A stretch of DNA of 64,000 bases from Paracoccus spongiarum. GTDB taxonomy: Bacteria > Pseudomonadota > Alphaproteobacteria > Rhodobacterales > Rhodobacteraceae. The stretch spans positions 111,430-175,429 of the forward strand of contig NZ_JAVAMQ010000009.1 of the NCBI RefSeq assembly GCF_030732095.1. The letters are read 5' to 3'. The notes under the pieces were generated by a model that searched no databases, was not told the DNA's origin, and saw only the letters and a program-made list of their open reading frames with translations. Shown here piece after piece: positions 56,326 to 64,000 of the stretch. The position numbers were made by a program, and so were the translations under genes. How positions within the stretch are numbered: the stretch's first letter is position 1; each line of letters begins with the position of its first letter.

Positions 56326-56749
56326 GCCCATTCCCCTGCTGATTGGCCCCAAGCATAGGCATATGGGTGGGGATGAAAAGGGGCCTGTTGGGTCCTGCAT
56401 CGGCGATCCGCCCGGCAAGGGGCCATCCGCGGGGCCGCGGGGCGGACAGGAATGCAGACCCTTGAACGAAGCAGCCCGGGGGCGCTGGGCGCCTGTCGAG
56501 AGGCGGCAGAATCGCCGGGTGCCGCCGAAGGGCCCGGAGCGGCATCCGGCCGCCGGGACCCGGTCTGCGACGACGAGGAGGTCGCAGCGAGACGGCGGCG
56601 CGGCGGCAAGTCCCGGGCCGGAAAAGCCGCCGCTGGTGCATCGCCTGCGGGTGTCGCATCGCGCATGGGTCGTCACGGGCGGCAATCACTCGCGTCGAGG
56701 GGTTCTTCGGTCCCGTCCTGCGACAGGGTCGGACCGTCAGGCCCGCGGA
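56326..56749. other. GC-rich stretch without a gene between sspB and tpiA
   Basis: About 420 bases with several possible GC hairpins (for example around 56420-56470 and 56580-56630) and no open frame that resembles a protein. It must hold the sspB promoter. I compared it by eye with RNase P RNA, tmRNA and 6S RNA and could not support any of them. Confidence 0.5.
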
Positions 56750-57508
56750 TCAGGCGGCTCCGACCGCTGCGGCCAGCGCCGCGATGATGCCGCCGAAATC
56801 CTCGGCCTTCAGGCTGGCGCCGCCGACCAGTGCGCCATCGACATCGGCGATGGCGAAGATCTCGGCCGCGTTGCCGGGCTTGACGCTGCCGCCATACAAC
56901 AGCGCCATGTCGGCGGCGTCCTTGACCCGGCCCTGCAGCCCCGCGCGCAGGAAGCGGTGCACCTCGGCGATCTGGTCGATGCCGGGCGTGCGCCCGGTGC
57001 CGATCGCCCAGACCGGCTCGTAGGCGATGACGGTGTTGGCGGCGCCGGCACCCGGCGGCAGCGAGCCCGCAAGCTGCGCGCCGATCACCGCCAGCGTCTC
57101 GCCGGCGTCGCGCTGCGCCTCGGTCTCGCCAAGGCAGATGATCGCGATGAGGCCCGCGGCATGTGCGGCGGCGGCCTTGGCGGCGACCCCGGCATCGGTC
57201 TCGCCATGATCGGCGCGGCGTTCCGAATGGCCAAGGATCACGTGGCTGGCACCCGCCTCGCGCAGCATCGCGGCCGAGATGTCGCCGGTATGGGCACCCG
57301 CCGCGCTGGCATGGCAATCCTGCCCGCCGACCGCGATGGACGTGCCTGCGGCGCGGGCCGCCATCGGCTGGATCAGGGTCGCGGGCGGGCAGATCAGCAC
57401 ATCGCAGCCCGGCGCGGGCTGCGCGGCGGCCAGCGCGTCGATCTGCGCCAGCGCGGCCCGATCGCCGTTCATCTTCCAGTTGCCTGCGGCCAGTTTGCGC
57501 GGTGCCAT
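56750..57508 (-). CDS. tpiA: Triosephosphate isomerase
   Basis: Interconverts dihydroxyacetone phosphate and glyceraldehyde 3-phosphate in glycolysis and gluconeogenesis. The 252-residue TIM barrel has the catalytic lysine in GNWKMNG, the electrophile histidine in ILGHSERR and the base glutamate in [14 protein letters not shown] with the mobile loop. The phosphate-binding YGGSVKPGN follows. Normal length, single gene, transcribed away from the TspO-like gene. Confidence 0.97.
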   Translation of the reverse strand: MAPRKLAAGNWKMNGDRAALAQIDALAAAQPAPGCDVLICPPATLIQPMAARAAGTSIAVGGQDCHASAAGAHTGDISAAMLREAGASHVILGHSERRADHGETDAGVAAKAAAAHAAGLIAIICLGETEAQRDAGETLAVIGAQLAGSLPPGAGAANTVIAYEPVWAIGTGRTPGIDQIAEVHRFLRAGLQGRVKDAADMALLYGGSVKPGNAAEIFAIADVDGALVGGASLKAEDFGGIIAALAAAVGAA

Positions 57509-57667
57509 GCCTGTTCTCCTTCGCTGTCGCCCCCGGATTAGGCGCAAGACGCCGGCGGTGCAACGCGCTTGTCGCGGCGCGGCCGTGCGCGGCAAGCCGC
57601 CGCAGGCGGGCGGCGGACCCGAACCGGTTTCGGCGCGTTCAGCCATCGACCGCTGACCGGAGATGCC

Positions 57668-58375
57668 ATGTCCCGCCCCCTCGCCATCCTCGTCCTGCTT
57701 GCCACGCTGGCCTTCGCGCTGTCCACCGTGGTGTCGCAGAACTTCGCGGGCTATCCGCCCGACCTGTTCCCGGTGCCGCAGACCGATCCGCCGGTGCAGC
57801 CTGCGGGCTGGGCGTTCTCGATCTGGGGGGTGATCTATCTGTGGCTGCTGGCCAGTGCCGGCTTTGGCCTGTTGCGCCGGGCGCAGGACGCGGACTGGAC
57901 CCCGGCGCGGCTGCCGCTGCTGGGCAGCCTCGCCATCGGCGCCTTCTGGCTGGAGGTGGCGGGCCGCGCGCCTGTCTGGGCGACCGCGATGATCCTCGCG
58001 ATGCTGCTGCTGGCGGTGCTGGCCTTCCTGCGCGCGCCGCGCCGCGACCGCGCCTGGCTGGAACTGCCGCTTGGGCTGTACGCGGGTTGGCTGACGGCGG
58101 CCTCGGGCGTGTCGGCGGGCATCGTCGCGGCGGGCTTCGGAATCCTGACCGCGCAGGTCGCGGCGATCGCGGCGCTGATGGCGATCCTCGCGGTGGCGCT
58201 GGCGGTGCAGCGCCTGCGGCCGGCGGGGGTGACCTATCCGCTTGGCGTGCTGTGGGCGCTGGCGGGGGTGATCGGGGCGAGCCTCTCGCCCGCGAACGGG
58301 ACGCTGCTGGCGCTCGCGGCATTGGGATGCCTGCTGCTGGCGGCGCGTGTTATCCTGTCCATGACCCGCAGCTGA
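57668..58375 (+). CDS. TspO/MBR-like tryptophan-rich membrane protein
   Basis: A 235-residue protein with about seven hydrophobic segments. The [16 protein letters not shown] block resembles the conserved tryptophan-rich core of TspO, a porphyrin/cholesterol-binding membrane sensor, but the protein is longer than the 150-160 residues of classical TspO. It fits the larger tryptophan-rich relatives annotated in Rhodobacteraceae. ATG 57668 has GGAG upstream. The glutathione peroxidase gene follows 15 bp after it, so they are probably cotranscribed, which points to redox or light stress. Confidence 0.65.
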   Translation: MSRPLAILVLLATLAFALSTVVSQNFAGYPPDLFPVPQTDPPVQPAGWAFSIWGVIYLWLLASAGFGLLRRAQDADWTPARLPLLGSLAIGAFWLEVAGRAPVWATAMILAMLLLAVLAFLRAPRRDRAWLELPLGLYAGWLTAASGVSAGIVAAGFGILTAQVAAIAALMAILAVALAVQRLRPAGVTYPLGVLWALAGVIGASLSPANGTLLALAALGCLLLAARVILSMTRS

Positions 58376-58390
58376 GAAAGGGCCACGCTC

Positions 58391-58945
58391 ATGCATCGCC
58401 GCCTGTTCCTGTCGCTTGCCACCCTTGTTCCCGCCGCCCTTGCCGGTCTTGCGCCCCGGCGCGGCCGGGCCGCGGGGCCGGCGCCCGCCTTCACCTTCCC
58501 CTCGATCGACGGTGGCAGCCTGAACACCGCCGACTGGCGCGGCCGTCCGGTGCTGGTCGTGAACACGGCTTCGATGTGCGGCTTTGCCGGGCAGCTGCGC
58601 GACATGCAGGCCCTGCACGAGGAGTTCGGCCCGCGCGGTCTGGTCGTGCTGGCGGTGCCTTCGGACGATTTCAACCAGGAACTGGCCGATGCGGCGAAGG
58701 TCAAGGAATACTGCACGCTGGAATACGGCATCACCCTGCCGATGACCGATATCCTGCCGGTCGCGCGGGGCCAGGTCCATCCCTTCTATGCCTGGGTGCG
58801 CCAGCAGACCGGCTTCGTGCCGAAATGGAACTTCAACAAGGTGCTGCTGGGCCCCGAGGGACAGATCCTCGGCAGCTGGGGCTCGTTCGCCAACCCCGGC
58901 GGGCGGGCGATCCGCGCGGCCTTCACGCCCTATCTGACGGCCTGA
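58391..58945 (+). CDS. Glutathione peroxidase-like protein with Tat-type leader
   Basis: A 184-residue thioredoxin-fold peroxidase. The N-terminus [19 protein letters not shown] has a twin-arginine RRLFL pattern and a hydrophobic core, suggesting folded export by Tat. The peroxidatic cysteine is Cys63 in [21 protein letters not shown] holds the conserved WNF motif. It probably reduces lipid or hydrogen peroxides in the periplasm, with thioredoxin rather than glutathione as likely donor for the Cys form. Confidence 0.85.
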   Translation: MHRRLFLSLATLVPAALAGLAPRRGRAAGPAPAFTFPSIDGGSLNTADWRGRPVLVVNTASMCGFAGQLRDMQALHEEFGPRGLVVLAVPSDDFNQELADAAKVKEYCTLEYGITLPMTDILPVARGQVHPFYAWVRQQTGFVPKWNFNKVLLGPEGQILGSWGSFANPGGRAIRAAFTPYLTA

Positions 58946-58949
58946 ACGC

Positions 58950-59633
58950 TCACCACGGCACCCGTTCGCCCTTCCAGTCACGAAAGCTGCCGCTGTCCTC
59001 CGGCGTCAGACCTGCGATCACCGACAGCAGGGCCGCCGCGCTGTCCTCGGGGCTGATGGTGGGGTATCGGGCGGCATATTTCGCGGTCAGCGGGGTCCGG
59101 ACCGTGCCCGGATGCAGCGCCACGAAGATGCTGCGCGGGTTGCGGCGGCGCCATTCGATCGCGGCAGTGCGGATGATCTGGTTCTGCGCGGCCTTCGCGG
59201 CGCGGTAGCCGACCCAGCCGCCCAGCCCGTTATCGCCGATCGAGCCGACGCGGGCCGACAGCGAGGCAAAGACCGCCCGCCGGTCGCGGGCCAGACGCGG
59301 GGCGAAGGCCCGGATCGCCAGCGCCACCCCCGTCGCGTTCAGCGCGAACTGCGCGGCCATCGCGGCCGGATCGACCGCATCAAGGCTTTTCTCGGGCTCG
59401 TGGCCGTCGATCACCAGCGCGCCCGTGGCGTTCACGATCAGATCGAAATCGGTCCCGGCCAGGGTGTCGGCGTGGCGGGCCAGCGAGGCCGGATCGGTCA
59501 GGTCCAGCCCGTCGTCGCGCCGCGACAGGCCGATTGCCTCGGCGCCCGCACCGCGCAACCCGGCCAGGAGCGCCGCGCCGATGCCGCCGGATGCACCGAG
59601 GACCAGCGCCCGTCGCGGCGCCGCATCGCTCAT
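58950..59633 (-). CDS. Short-chain dehydrogenase/reductase
   Basis: A 227-residue SDR of the C-factor-like type. The cofactor motif [14 protein letters not shown] lies near the start. INATG-like IVNATGAL, the catalytic serine region [13 protein letters not shown] and the YRAAK active-site motif follow. The product [10 protein letters not shown] loop is typical. The substrate is unknown. Its ATG overlaps the photolyase stop codon (ATGA), so the two genes are expressed together. Confidence 0.87.
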   Translation of the reverse strand: MSDAAPRRALVLGASGGIGAALLAGLRGAGAEAIGLSRRDDGLDLTDPASLARHADTLAGTDFDLIVNATGALVIDGHEPEKSLDAVDPAAMAAQFALNATGVALAIRAFAPRLARDRRAVFASLSARVGSIGDNGLGGWVGYRAAKAAQNQIIRTAAIEWRRRNPRSIFVALHPGTVRTPLTAKYAARYPTISPEDSAAALLSVIAGLTPEDSGSFRDWKGERVPW

Positions 59634-61021
59634 GGCTTGAACTCCTCATAGGCGGTCAGCGCCCGGGCGCGACCCTGCGCCAGCGAGATCGCGGGCGCCG
59701 GCGGTCGCGCCAGGTCGATCTTCCATGACAGCGGCGCGGCGCGGGCAAACTCCTGCGCGCCCGCCGCCGAGGCCTTCAGCCAGTGGTCGCGATAACGCCC
59801 GGCCGCGTCGAATTTTTCGGCCTGGGTATCGGGGTTGAACACCCGGAAATAGGGCGCCGCGTCGGGGCCGCAGCCGGCCACCCATTGCCAGTTCATCGCG
59901 TTCGAGGCGGGGTCCCAGTCGGTCAGCGTGCGGGCAAACCAGTCCAGCCCGACCCGCCAGTCGGTCAGCAGGTGCTTGGTCAGGTAGCTGGCCGCGATCA
60001 TCCGCACGCGGTTGTGCATCCGCCCGGTCACGAACAGCTCGCGCAGGCCGGCATCGACCATCGGCACGCCGGTCGCCGCGCGCCGCCAATCCTCGGCGGC
60101 GGCGTTGTCGCGCCGCCACGGAAAGTCCTGCCACTCCTCGCGCCAGCAGGTTCGGCCCATCTCCGGCGCGTCGTGAAACAGCTCGCGCGCGAATTCGCGC
60201 CAGCCCAGCTCGCGCAGGAAGTCCTCGACGCCGGGGCGGCCGTCGCGCCGCGCATCGCCCGCCACCTGCCAGATGCGCCGCGGGCTGATCTCGCCCACGG
60301 CCAGCGCATCCGACAGCCCCGAGGTACCGGCATCGCGCCAGGGCTGATCGCGATGGGTGGCGTAATCGGCCACCGGACCGTCCAGGAAATCGTGCAGCCG
60401 TTGCAGCGCGCGATCCTCGCCGGGCTCGACGTGGCCTGCGACCACCGGCCAGCCCCGGCGCATGGCCGCGCGCGCCTCGGGCCAGTCGGGATCCTTGCCA
60501 TCAGCATCCTCGCTGTCGGGCCAGTCCGCCGGCGATGACAGCCGCGGCACCGGCAGCGGATCGGCGATCTGCGAGGCGCGCAGGGCCCGCCAATAGGGCG
60601 TGAAGACCTTGTAGATCCCGCCCTGCTGGGTGGTGAGGGCGCCCCGCCCGGCCAGATCGGCCAGCGGATGCAGGACAAGCCGCGCTCCGCCGCGCTGGGC
60701 CGCCGCCGCAAGCCCGTGATCGCTGGCGAAGGGAAAGCCCTCGGTGGCGTGGATCTGCGTGGCGCCGGTCTGCCGCGCGATCTGTTCCAGCACCCCGGCG
60801 GGCGCGCCGCGCCGAACGATCAGCCGGCTGTGATGACGATGCAGCGCGGCTTGCAGCCGGGGCAGTGACAGCGCCTGCCGCTGCGCGCTGGCCGGGTGGT
60901 CGCGCGCCTCCTCGGGATCGAGGATGACCAGCGGTATCACCTCGCCCTCGGCCGCTGCCGCGCACAGCGCCGGATGGTCGTCCAGCCGCAGGACGCGCCT
61001 GAACCAGCAGATGACCGCCAT
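59630..61021 (-). CDS. phrB: Deoxyribodipyrimidine photolyase
   Basis: Uses blue light and FAD to split cyclobutane pyrimidine dimers in DNA. The 463-residue protein has the N-terminal antenna-binding Rossmann domain (CWFRRVLRLDDHPAL) and the C-terminal FAD domain with GVPMVDAGLREL, TGRMHNRVRMIAASYLTKHL, DWDPASNAMNWQW and the ending RVFNP. Class I CPD photolyase features are complete. AAGGAG sits 8 bases before ATG 61021. Upstream in-frame codons lack similarity. Confidence 0.94.
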   Translation of the reverse strand: MAVICWFRRVLRLDDHPALCAAAAEGEVIPLVILDPEEARDHPASAQRQALSLPRLQAALHRHHSRLIVRRGAPAGVLEQIARQTGATQIHATEGFPFASDHGLAAAAQRGGARLVLHPLADLAGRGALTTQQGGIYKVFTPYWRALRASQIADPLPVPRLSSPADWPDSEDADGKDPDWPEARAAMRRGWPVVAGHVEPGEDRALQRLHDFLDGPVADYATHRDQPWRDAGTSGLSDALAVGEISPRRIWQVAGDARRDGRPGVEDFLRELGWREFARELFHDAPEMGRTCWREEWQDFPWRRDNAAAEDWRRAATGVPMVDAGLRELFVTGRMHNRVRMIAASYLTKHLLTDWRVGLDWFARTLTDWDPASNAMNWQWVAGCGPDAAPYFRVFNPDTQAEKFDAAGRYRDHWLKASAAGAQEFARAAPLSWKIDLARPPAPAISLAQGRARALTAYEEFKP

Positions 61022-61172
61022 GAACCTCTCCTTGCCTGTTTCCCGAACACACGCGCGGGGCGCGGGAAAGTTTCCCGTCTCAGGGTTAATTCGGCCCGGG
61101 CGGGGGGCCAAGCGGCATTGTCAGGGCAGGGCGCGATGGTATAGCTGATCGGCAGTTTCCGCCGCGAAAGCC

Positions 61173-61955
61173 ATGGCCTTGACCGATCCCGCCCCGCCGA
61201 CTGGTTTCGTCTCGCTTGTCTCGGCGGGGCCGGGCGATCCGGAACTGCTGACCCTGAAGGCCGCGCGCCGGCTGGCCGAGGCGCAGGTCGTGCTGTTCGA
61301 CGACCTGGCCTCGGGGCCGGTCCTCGACCATGCCGCGCCCGATGCCGAGCTGATCGCGGTGGGCAAGCGCGCGGGCCGGCCATCGGCGCGGCAGGATCAT
61401 GTGAACGCGCTGATCGTCAGCCATGCGCGCGCCGGGCGGCGGGTGGTTCGGCTGAAATCGGGCGATGCGGGCATCTTTGGCCGGCTCGAGGAAGAGCTGC
61501 TGGCCCTGGCCCAGGCCGGCATCCCCTTCGAGATCGTGCCCGGCGTCACCTCGGCCAGCGCGGCGGCGGCGGCGGCGGGGCTGCCGCTGACGCGCCGGCT
61601 GACCGCGCGACGGGTCCAGTTCGTGACCGGGGCCGATGTCACCGGCGACCTGCCCGCCGACATCAACTGGGCGGCGATCGCCGATCCGGCGGTGACGACA
61701 GTGGTGTTCATGGGCCAGCGCAGCTTTCCCAAGCTGGCCGAGGGGCTGCGTGCGCATGGCCTTCCGGGCAGCACGCCGGCGCTGTTCGCCGAGGCGGTGG
61801 GCCATCCCCACCAGCGGCTTCTCCGCTCGAGCGTGGACGGGCTGGCGGCGATGCTGGCGGGCGCCGAGGTCAGCCAGCCGGGGCTGATCCTTTACGGTCC
61901 GCTCGCCTTCACCGCCGAGACCGGGTTGGCCGAAACGCCGGGTAAAAGCGCCTAA
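61173..61955 (+). CDS. cobA: Uroporphyrinogen-III C-methyltransferase
   Basis: Adds two methyl groups from S-adenosylmethionine to uroporphyrinogen III to form precorrin-2, the branch to cobalamin, siroheme and haem d1. The 260-residue protein has the SUMT motifs VSAGPGDPELLTLKAARRL, VRLKSGDAGIFGR, VPGVTSASAAAA and the final LILYGPLAF-type strand. No CysG dehydrogenase domain is fused. It stands alone, so which branch it serves cannot be told. Confidence 0.93.
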   Translation: MALTDPAPPTGFVSLVSAGPGDPELLTLKAARRLAEAQVVLFDDLASGPVLDHAAPDAELIAVGKRAGRPSARQDHVNALIVSHARAGRRVVRLKSGDAGIFGRLEEELLALAQAGIPFEIVPGVTSASAAAAAAGLPLTRRLTARRVQFVTGADVTGDLPADINWAAIADPAVTTVVFMGQRSFPKLAEGLRAHGLPGSTPALFAEAVGHPHQRLLRSSVDGLAAMLAGAEVSQPGLILYGPLAFTAETGLAETPGKSA

Positions 61956-62056
61956 AATCCCGGCTATCCCGGTGCCAGAAGGGTGCAGATCGTGCATCTT
62001 CGGGGCTCCGGCGCACCCGCTTCTGGGGGCGTCGCGGGACCTCGCGCGGACCGGTC

Positions 62057-64000
62057 ATGCTCGCCTATCGTCACGTGGTCACCTTCGGGACCACGGAAAC
62101 AAGCTGGCTGTCGAATGTCACCGATCTGGCACTGACGCGGATCGGCGGCCAGATGCTGCTGTTCAGCGCAACCCATTTCGGCGGCGGCGTCGCCAGCTTT
62201 GCGATCAGCGATCCCGACAGCCCGCTGGCGATGATCGACAGCCAGCCGTTCCTGTCGACCTTCACCCATCAGGGAATGCCCGAACTGACGCTGCTGAGCC
62301 TTGGCGGCACCAGCCAGCTGCATGTCGGCCAGTTGGCCGGGGCCGAGGGGCAGGCCGTGGCCATCGGCGCGAGCGGACAGCTGGACGGCTTTGCGCCGCT
62401 GCTGCCCGAGGCGCAGATCGGCCCGCGACTGACTGCCCTTGGCCAGTTCACGGGCGCGGCGGGCGACCACCTCTATTCCGGCCATGCCGGCGCGTTGCGG
62501 CTGGTCGTGCAGCGCCTGGCGGGCGATGGCCAGCTGGTCACCACCTCGTCGGTGACCCTGCCCGCCAGCGGCGCGATCGAGGGCGCGTCGCTGGACAAGA
62601 TCCTCGATGTCAGCATCGGCGGCCAGCGCCTGCTGGTCGCGATCTCGTCGGGCGGCAACTTCATCTCGGCCATGCAGGTCTCGGATGACGGCATCCTCGG
62701 CCCGGGCCAGATGCATGTCGCCGCACAGGGCAGCGGCTATTACATCCCCAGCGACGCGGCGATCCTGCAGGCCGGGGGCGACACCTTCCTGGTGGTCACC
62801 GGCTCGACCTCGTCCTCGCTGACGGTGTTCCGGCTGTCGACGGACGGCACCATGGTCATCGCCGACCACATCATCGACGAGCTGACGACCCGGTTCCAGT
62901 CAGCCACGGCGCTGGCCACGGCGGTCGTGGGCGGGCGCGGCTTCTTCTTCGTGGGTGGCGCCGATGACGGCATCAGCGTCTTCACCATCCTGCCCGACGG
63001 GCGGCTGCTGCATCTCGACAGCATTGCCGACACCGACGGGATGACGCTGGCCGATGTCGGCGCGATCGAGGCGCAGGTCGTCGACGGCAAGATCCTGCTG
63101 GTCGTCGCCAGCACGACCGAGACCGGGCTGACCCAGCTGCTGTTCGATCCCGGCAGCATCGGTCAGACCGCCGCGGCCGGCGCCGGCGTGGTCGTCGGAG
63201 GGGCGGGCGACGACATGCTGACCGCGCAGCCCGACACCACCCGGCTCGAGGGCGGCGCGGGCGACGACATCCTGGTATCGGGCAGCGGCGAGATCACCAT
63301 GATCGGCGGGGCGGGCGCCGATACCTTCGTTCTCAGCCGGGTCGCAGGGCGCATCATCCTGCATGATTACGAGCATGGCGTCGACCGCATCGACATGTCG
63401 ATGCTGGGCATGATCCGCAGCACCTGGCAGCTCAGCTTCGCGCCGCAGCCCTTCGGCATGCGGATTACCTATGGCGCGACCACGCTGGACATCCGCACCA
63501 GCGACGGACAGCCGCTGAGCGCGGCCGATTTCGACAATGCGATGTTCCCCGTCGCCCACTACCTGATGCCCGACCTCGATCCCGTCGCGGTGACGCCCGA
63601 GGATACGCCCACGACGGTGGGCCGCTGGATCTTCGGCAATGACAGCGCCGAACAGCTGCTGGGCGCCGCGGGGGCCGACAACATCGCGGCCCGCGGAGGC
63701 AACGACACCGTCTCGGCCGGCGCGGGCAACGACACGGTCGCCGGCGAGGGCGGCGACGACCGTCTGCGCGGCGGCGACGGCGACGACCTGATCGGCGGCG
63801 GTGATGGCGGGGATGTGCTGTTCGGGGATGCGGGCGACGACAGCCTGCAGGGCGATGCGGGCGACGACACGCTGTTCGGGGATGCCGGCGCCGACCTTCT
63901 GCAGGGCGGTGCCGGGCGCGATCTGCTTTATGGCGGCGAGGGCAACGACCGCCTGTATGGCGAGGGCGACAACGACACGCTGTCGGGCGAGGCCGGCGAT
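62057..64000 (+). CDS. RTX calcium-binding protein, 5' part
   Basis: An open frame of 648 codons running off the right edge, starting at ATG 62057. Residues 1 to about 370 form repeating strand-rich units (TLLSLGGTSQLHVGQL, ISIGGQRLLVAIS-like) that suggest a beta-propeller. A first RTX patch (GGAGDDML, GGAGDDIL, GGAGADTF) lies at about 375-420. A dense block of GGxGxDxLx nonapeptides starts at about 540 (GAAGADNI, GGNDTVSAGAGNDTV, GGDGDDLI and so on). Such proteins are exported by type I systems and fold on calcium outside the cell. No transporter lies in the window. Enzymatic function, if any, is not visible. Confidence 0.85.
   Translation, partial: MLAYRHVVTFGTTETSWLSNVTDLALTRIGGQMLLFSATHFGGGVASFAISDPDSPLAMIDSQPFLSTFTHQGMPELTLLSLGGTSQLHVGQLAGAEGQAVAIGASGQLDGFAPLLPEAQIGPRLTALGQFTGAAGDHLYSGHAGALRLVVQRLAGDGQLVTTSSVTLPASGAIEGASLDKILDVSIGGQRLLVAISSGGNFISAMQVSDDGILGPGQMHVAAQGSGYYIPSDAAILQAGGDTFLVVTGSTSSSLTVFRLSTDGTMVIADHIIDELTTRFQSATALATAVVGGRGFFFVGGADDGISVFTILPDGRLLHLDSIADTDGMTLADVGAIEAQVVDGKILLVVASTTETGLTQLLFDPGSIGQTAAAGAGVVVGGAGDDMLTAQPDTTRLEGGAGDDILVSGSGEITMIGGAGADTFVLSRVAGRIILHDYEHGVDRIDMSMLGMIRSTWQLSFAPQPFGMRITYGATTLDIRTSDGQPLSAADFDNAMFPVAHYLMPDLDPVAVTPEDTPTTVGRWIFGNDSAEQLLGAAGADNIAARGGNDTVSAGAGNDTVAGEGGDDRLRGGDGDDLIGGGDGGDVLFGDAGDDSLQGDAGDDTLFGDAGADLLQGGAGRDLLYGGEGNDRLYGEGDNDTLSGEAGD

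Noticed and set aside
56326..56749. RNase P RNA, tmRNA or 6S RNA
   Set aside because: The conserved P4 core of RNase P, a tag-coding frame plus tRNA-like end, and the 6S closing stem could not be found on either strand.

Overview
The window is high-GC, densely coded bacterial chromosome. It most resembles the genus Paracoccus (Alphaproteobacteria, Rhodobacteraceae). The evidence is a cytochrome aa3 oxidase subunit I that keeps P. denitrificans residue numbering, a cytochrome c550 gene just upstream of it, a narR regulator divergent from a fused narK plus narGHJI, a CckA-type kinase, and small Rhodobacterales families (DUF4169, DUF3008, DUF2478, alphaproteobacterial SspB). I judge this from remembered family sequences, not from a search.

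Layout. 1-9.6 kb: 3' part of glnE, a membrane glycosyltransferase with a predicted c-di-GMP-binding N-terminus, carA divergent from yqeY, small DUF3008 and DUF2244 genes, ctaD, the cytochrome c gene and lipB. 9.8-16 kb: tRNA-Leu(GAG) and a polyamine-type ABC importer (ATPase, two tandem binding proteins, two permeases). 16-20 kb: a tesA-like esterase divergent from a ybbA/ybbP-like ABC pair. 20-31.8 kb: the respiratory nitrate reductase operon narK-narG-narH-narJ-narI-ppi-DUF2478 (minus strand) divergent from narR, with an FNR-type box in front of each transcript. 31.9-35.3 kb: an RsmB-like RNA methyltransferase and a CckA-like hybrid kinase. 35.3-38.15 kb: a scar holding a dead glycosyltransferase, a dead IclR regulator and a damaged IS5-family element.

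38.15-44.4 kb: an MBL-fold hydrolase, an EnvZ-like kinase, lon, an HU-like protein, tRNA-Val(CAC), a histidine phosphatase and tRNA-Val(TAC). 44.4-49.1 kb: a 0.74 kb non-coding stretch and one very large secreted-type protein (PA14, Ig/cadherin-like, Gly-rich repeat, G8 domain, beta-helix, Ig-like). 49.4-53.3 kb: hotdog thioesterases, an acyl-CoA ligase, a CHAD protein, a ribbon-helix-helix protein and DUF4169. 53.4-61 kb: fumC, a DapA-like lyase/aldolase, sspB, tpiA, a TspO-like membrane protein, a Tat-type glutathione peroxidase, an SDR and a photolyase. 61.2-64 kb: cobA-type SUMT and the 5' part of an RTX calcium-binding protein that runs off the window.

How the genes work together. The nar cluster imports nitrate, reduces it at the membrane and exports nitrite, under oxygen/nitrate control. 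Cytochrome c550 and the aa3 oxidase form the aerobic end of the respiratory chain. The accessory signal is concentrated in the decayed scar, the G8-domain protein and the RTX protein.
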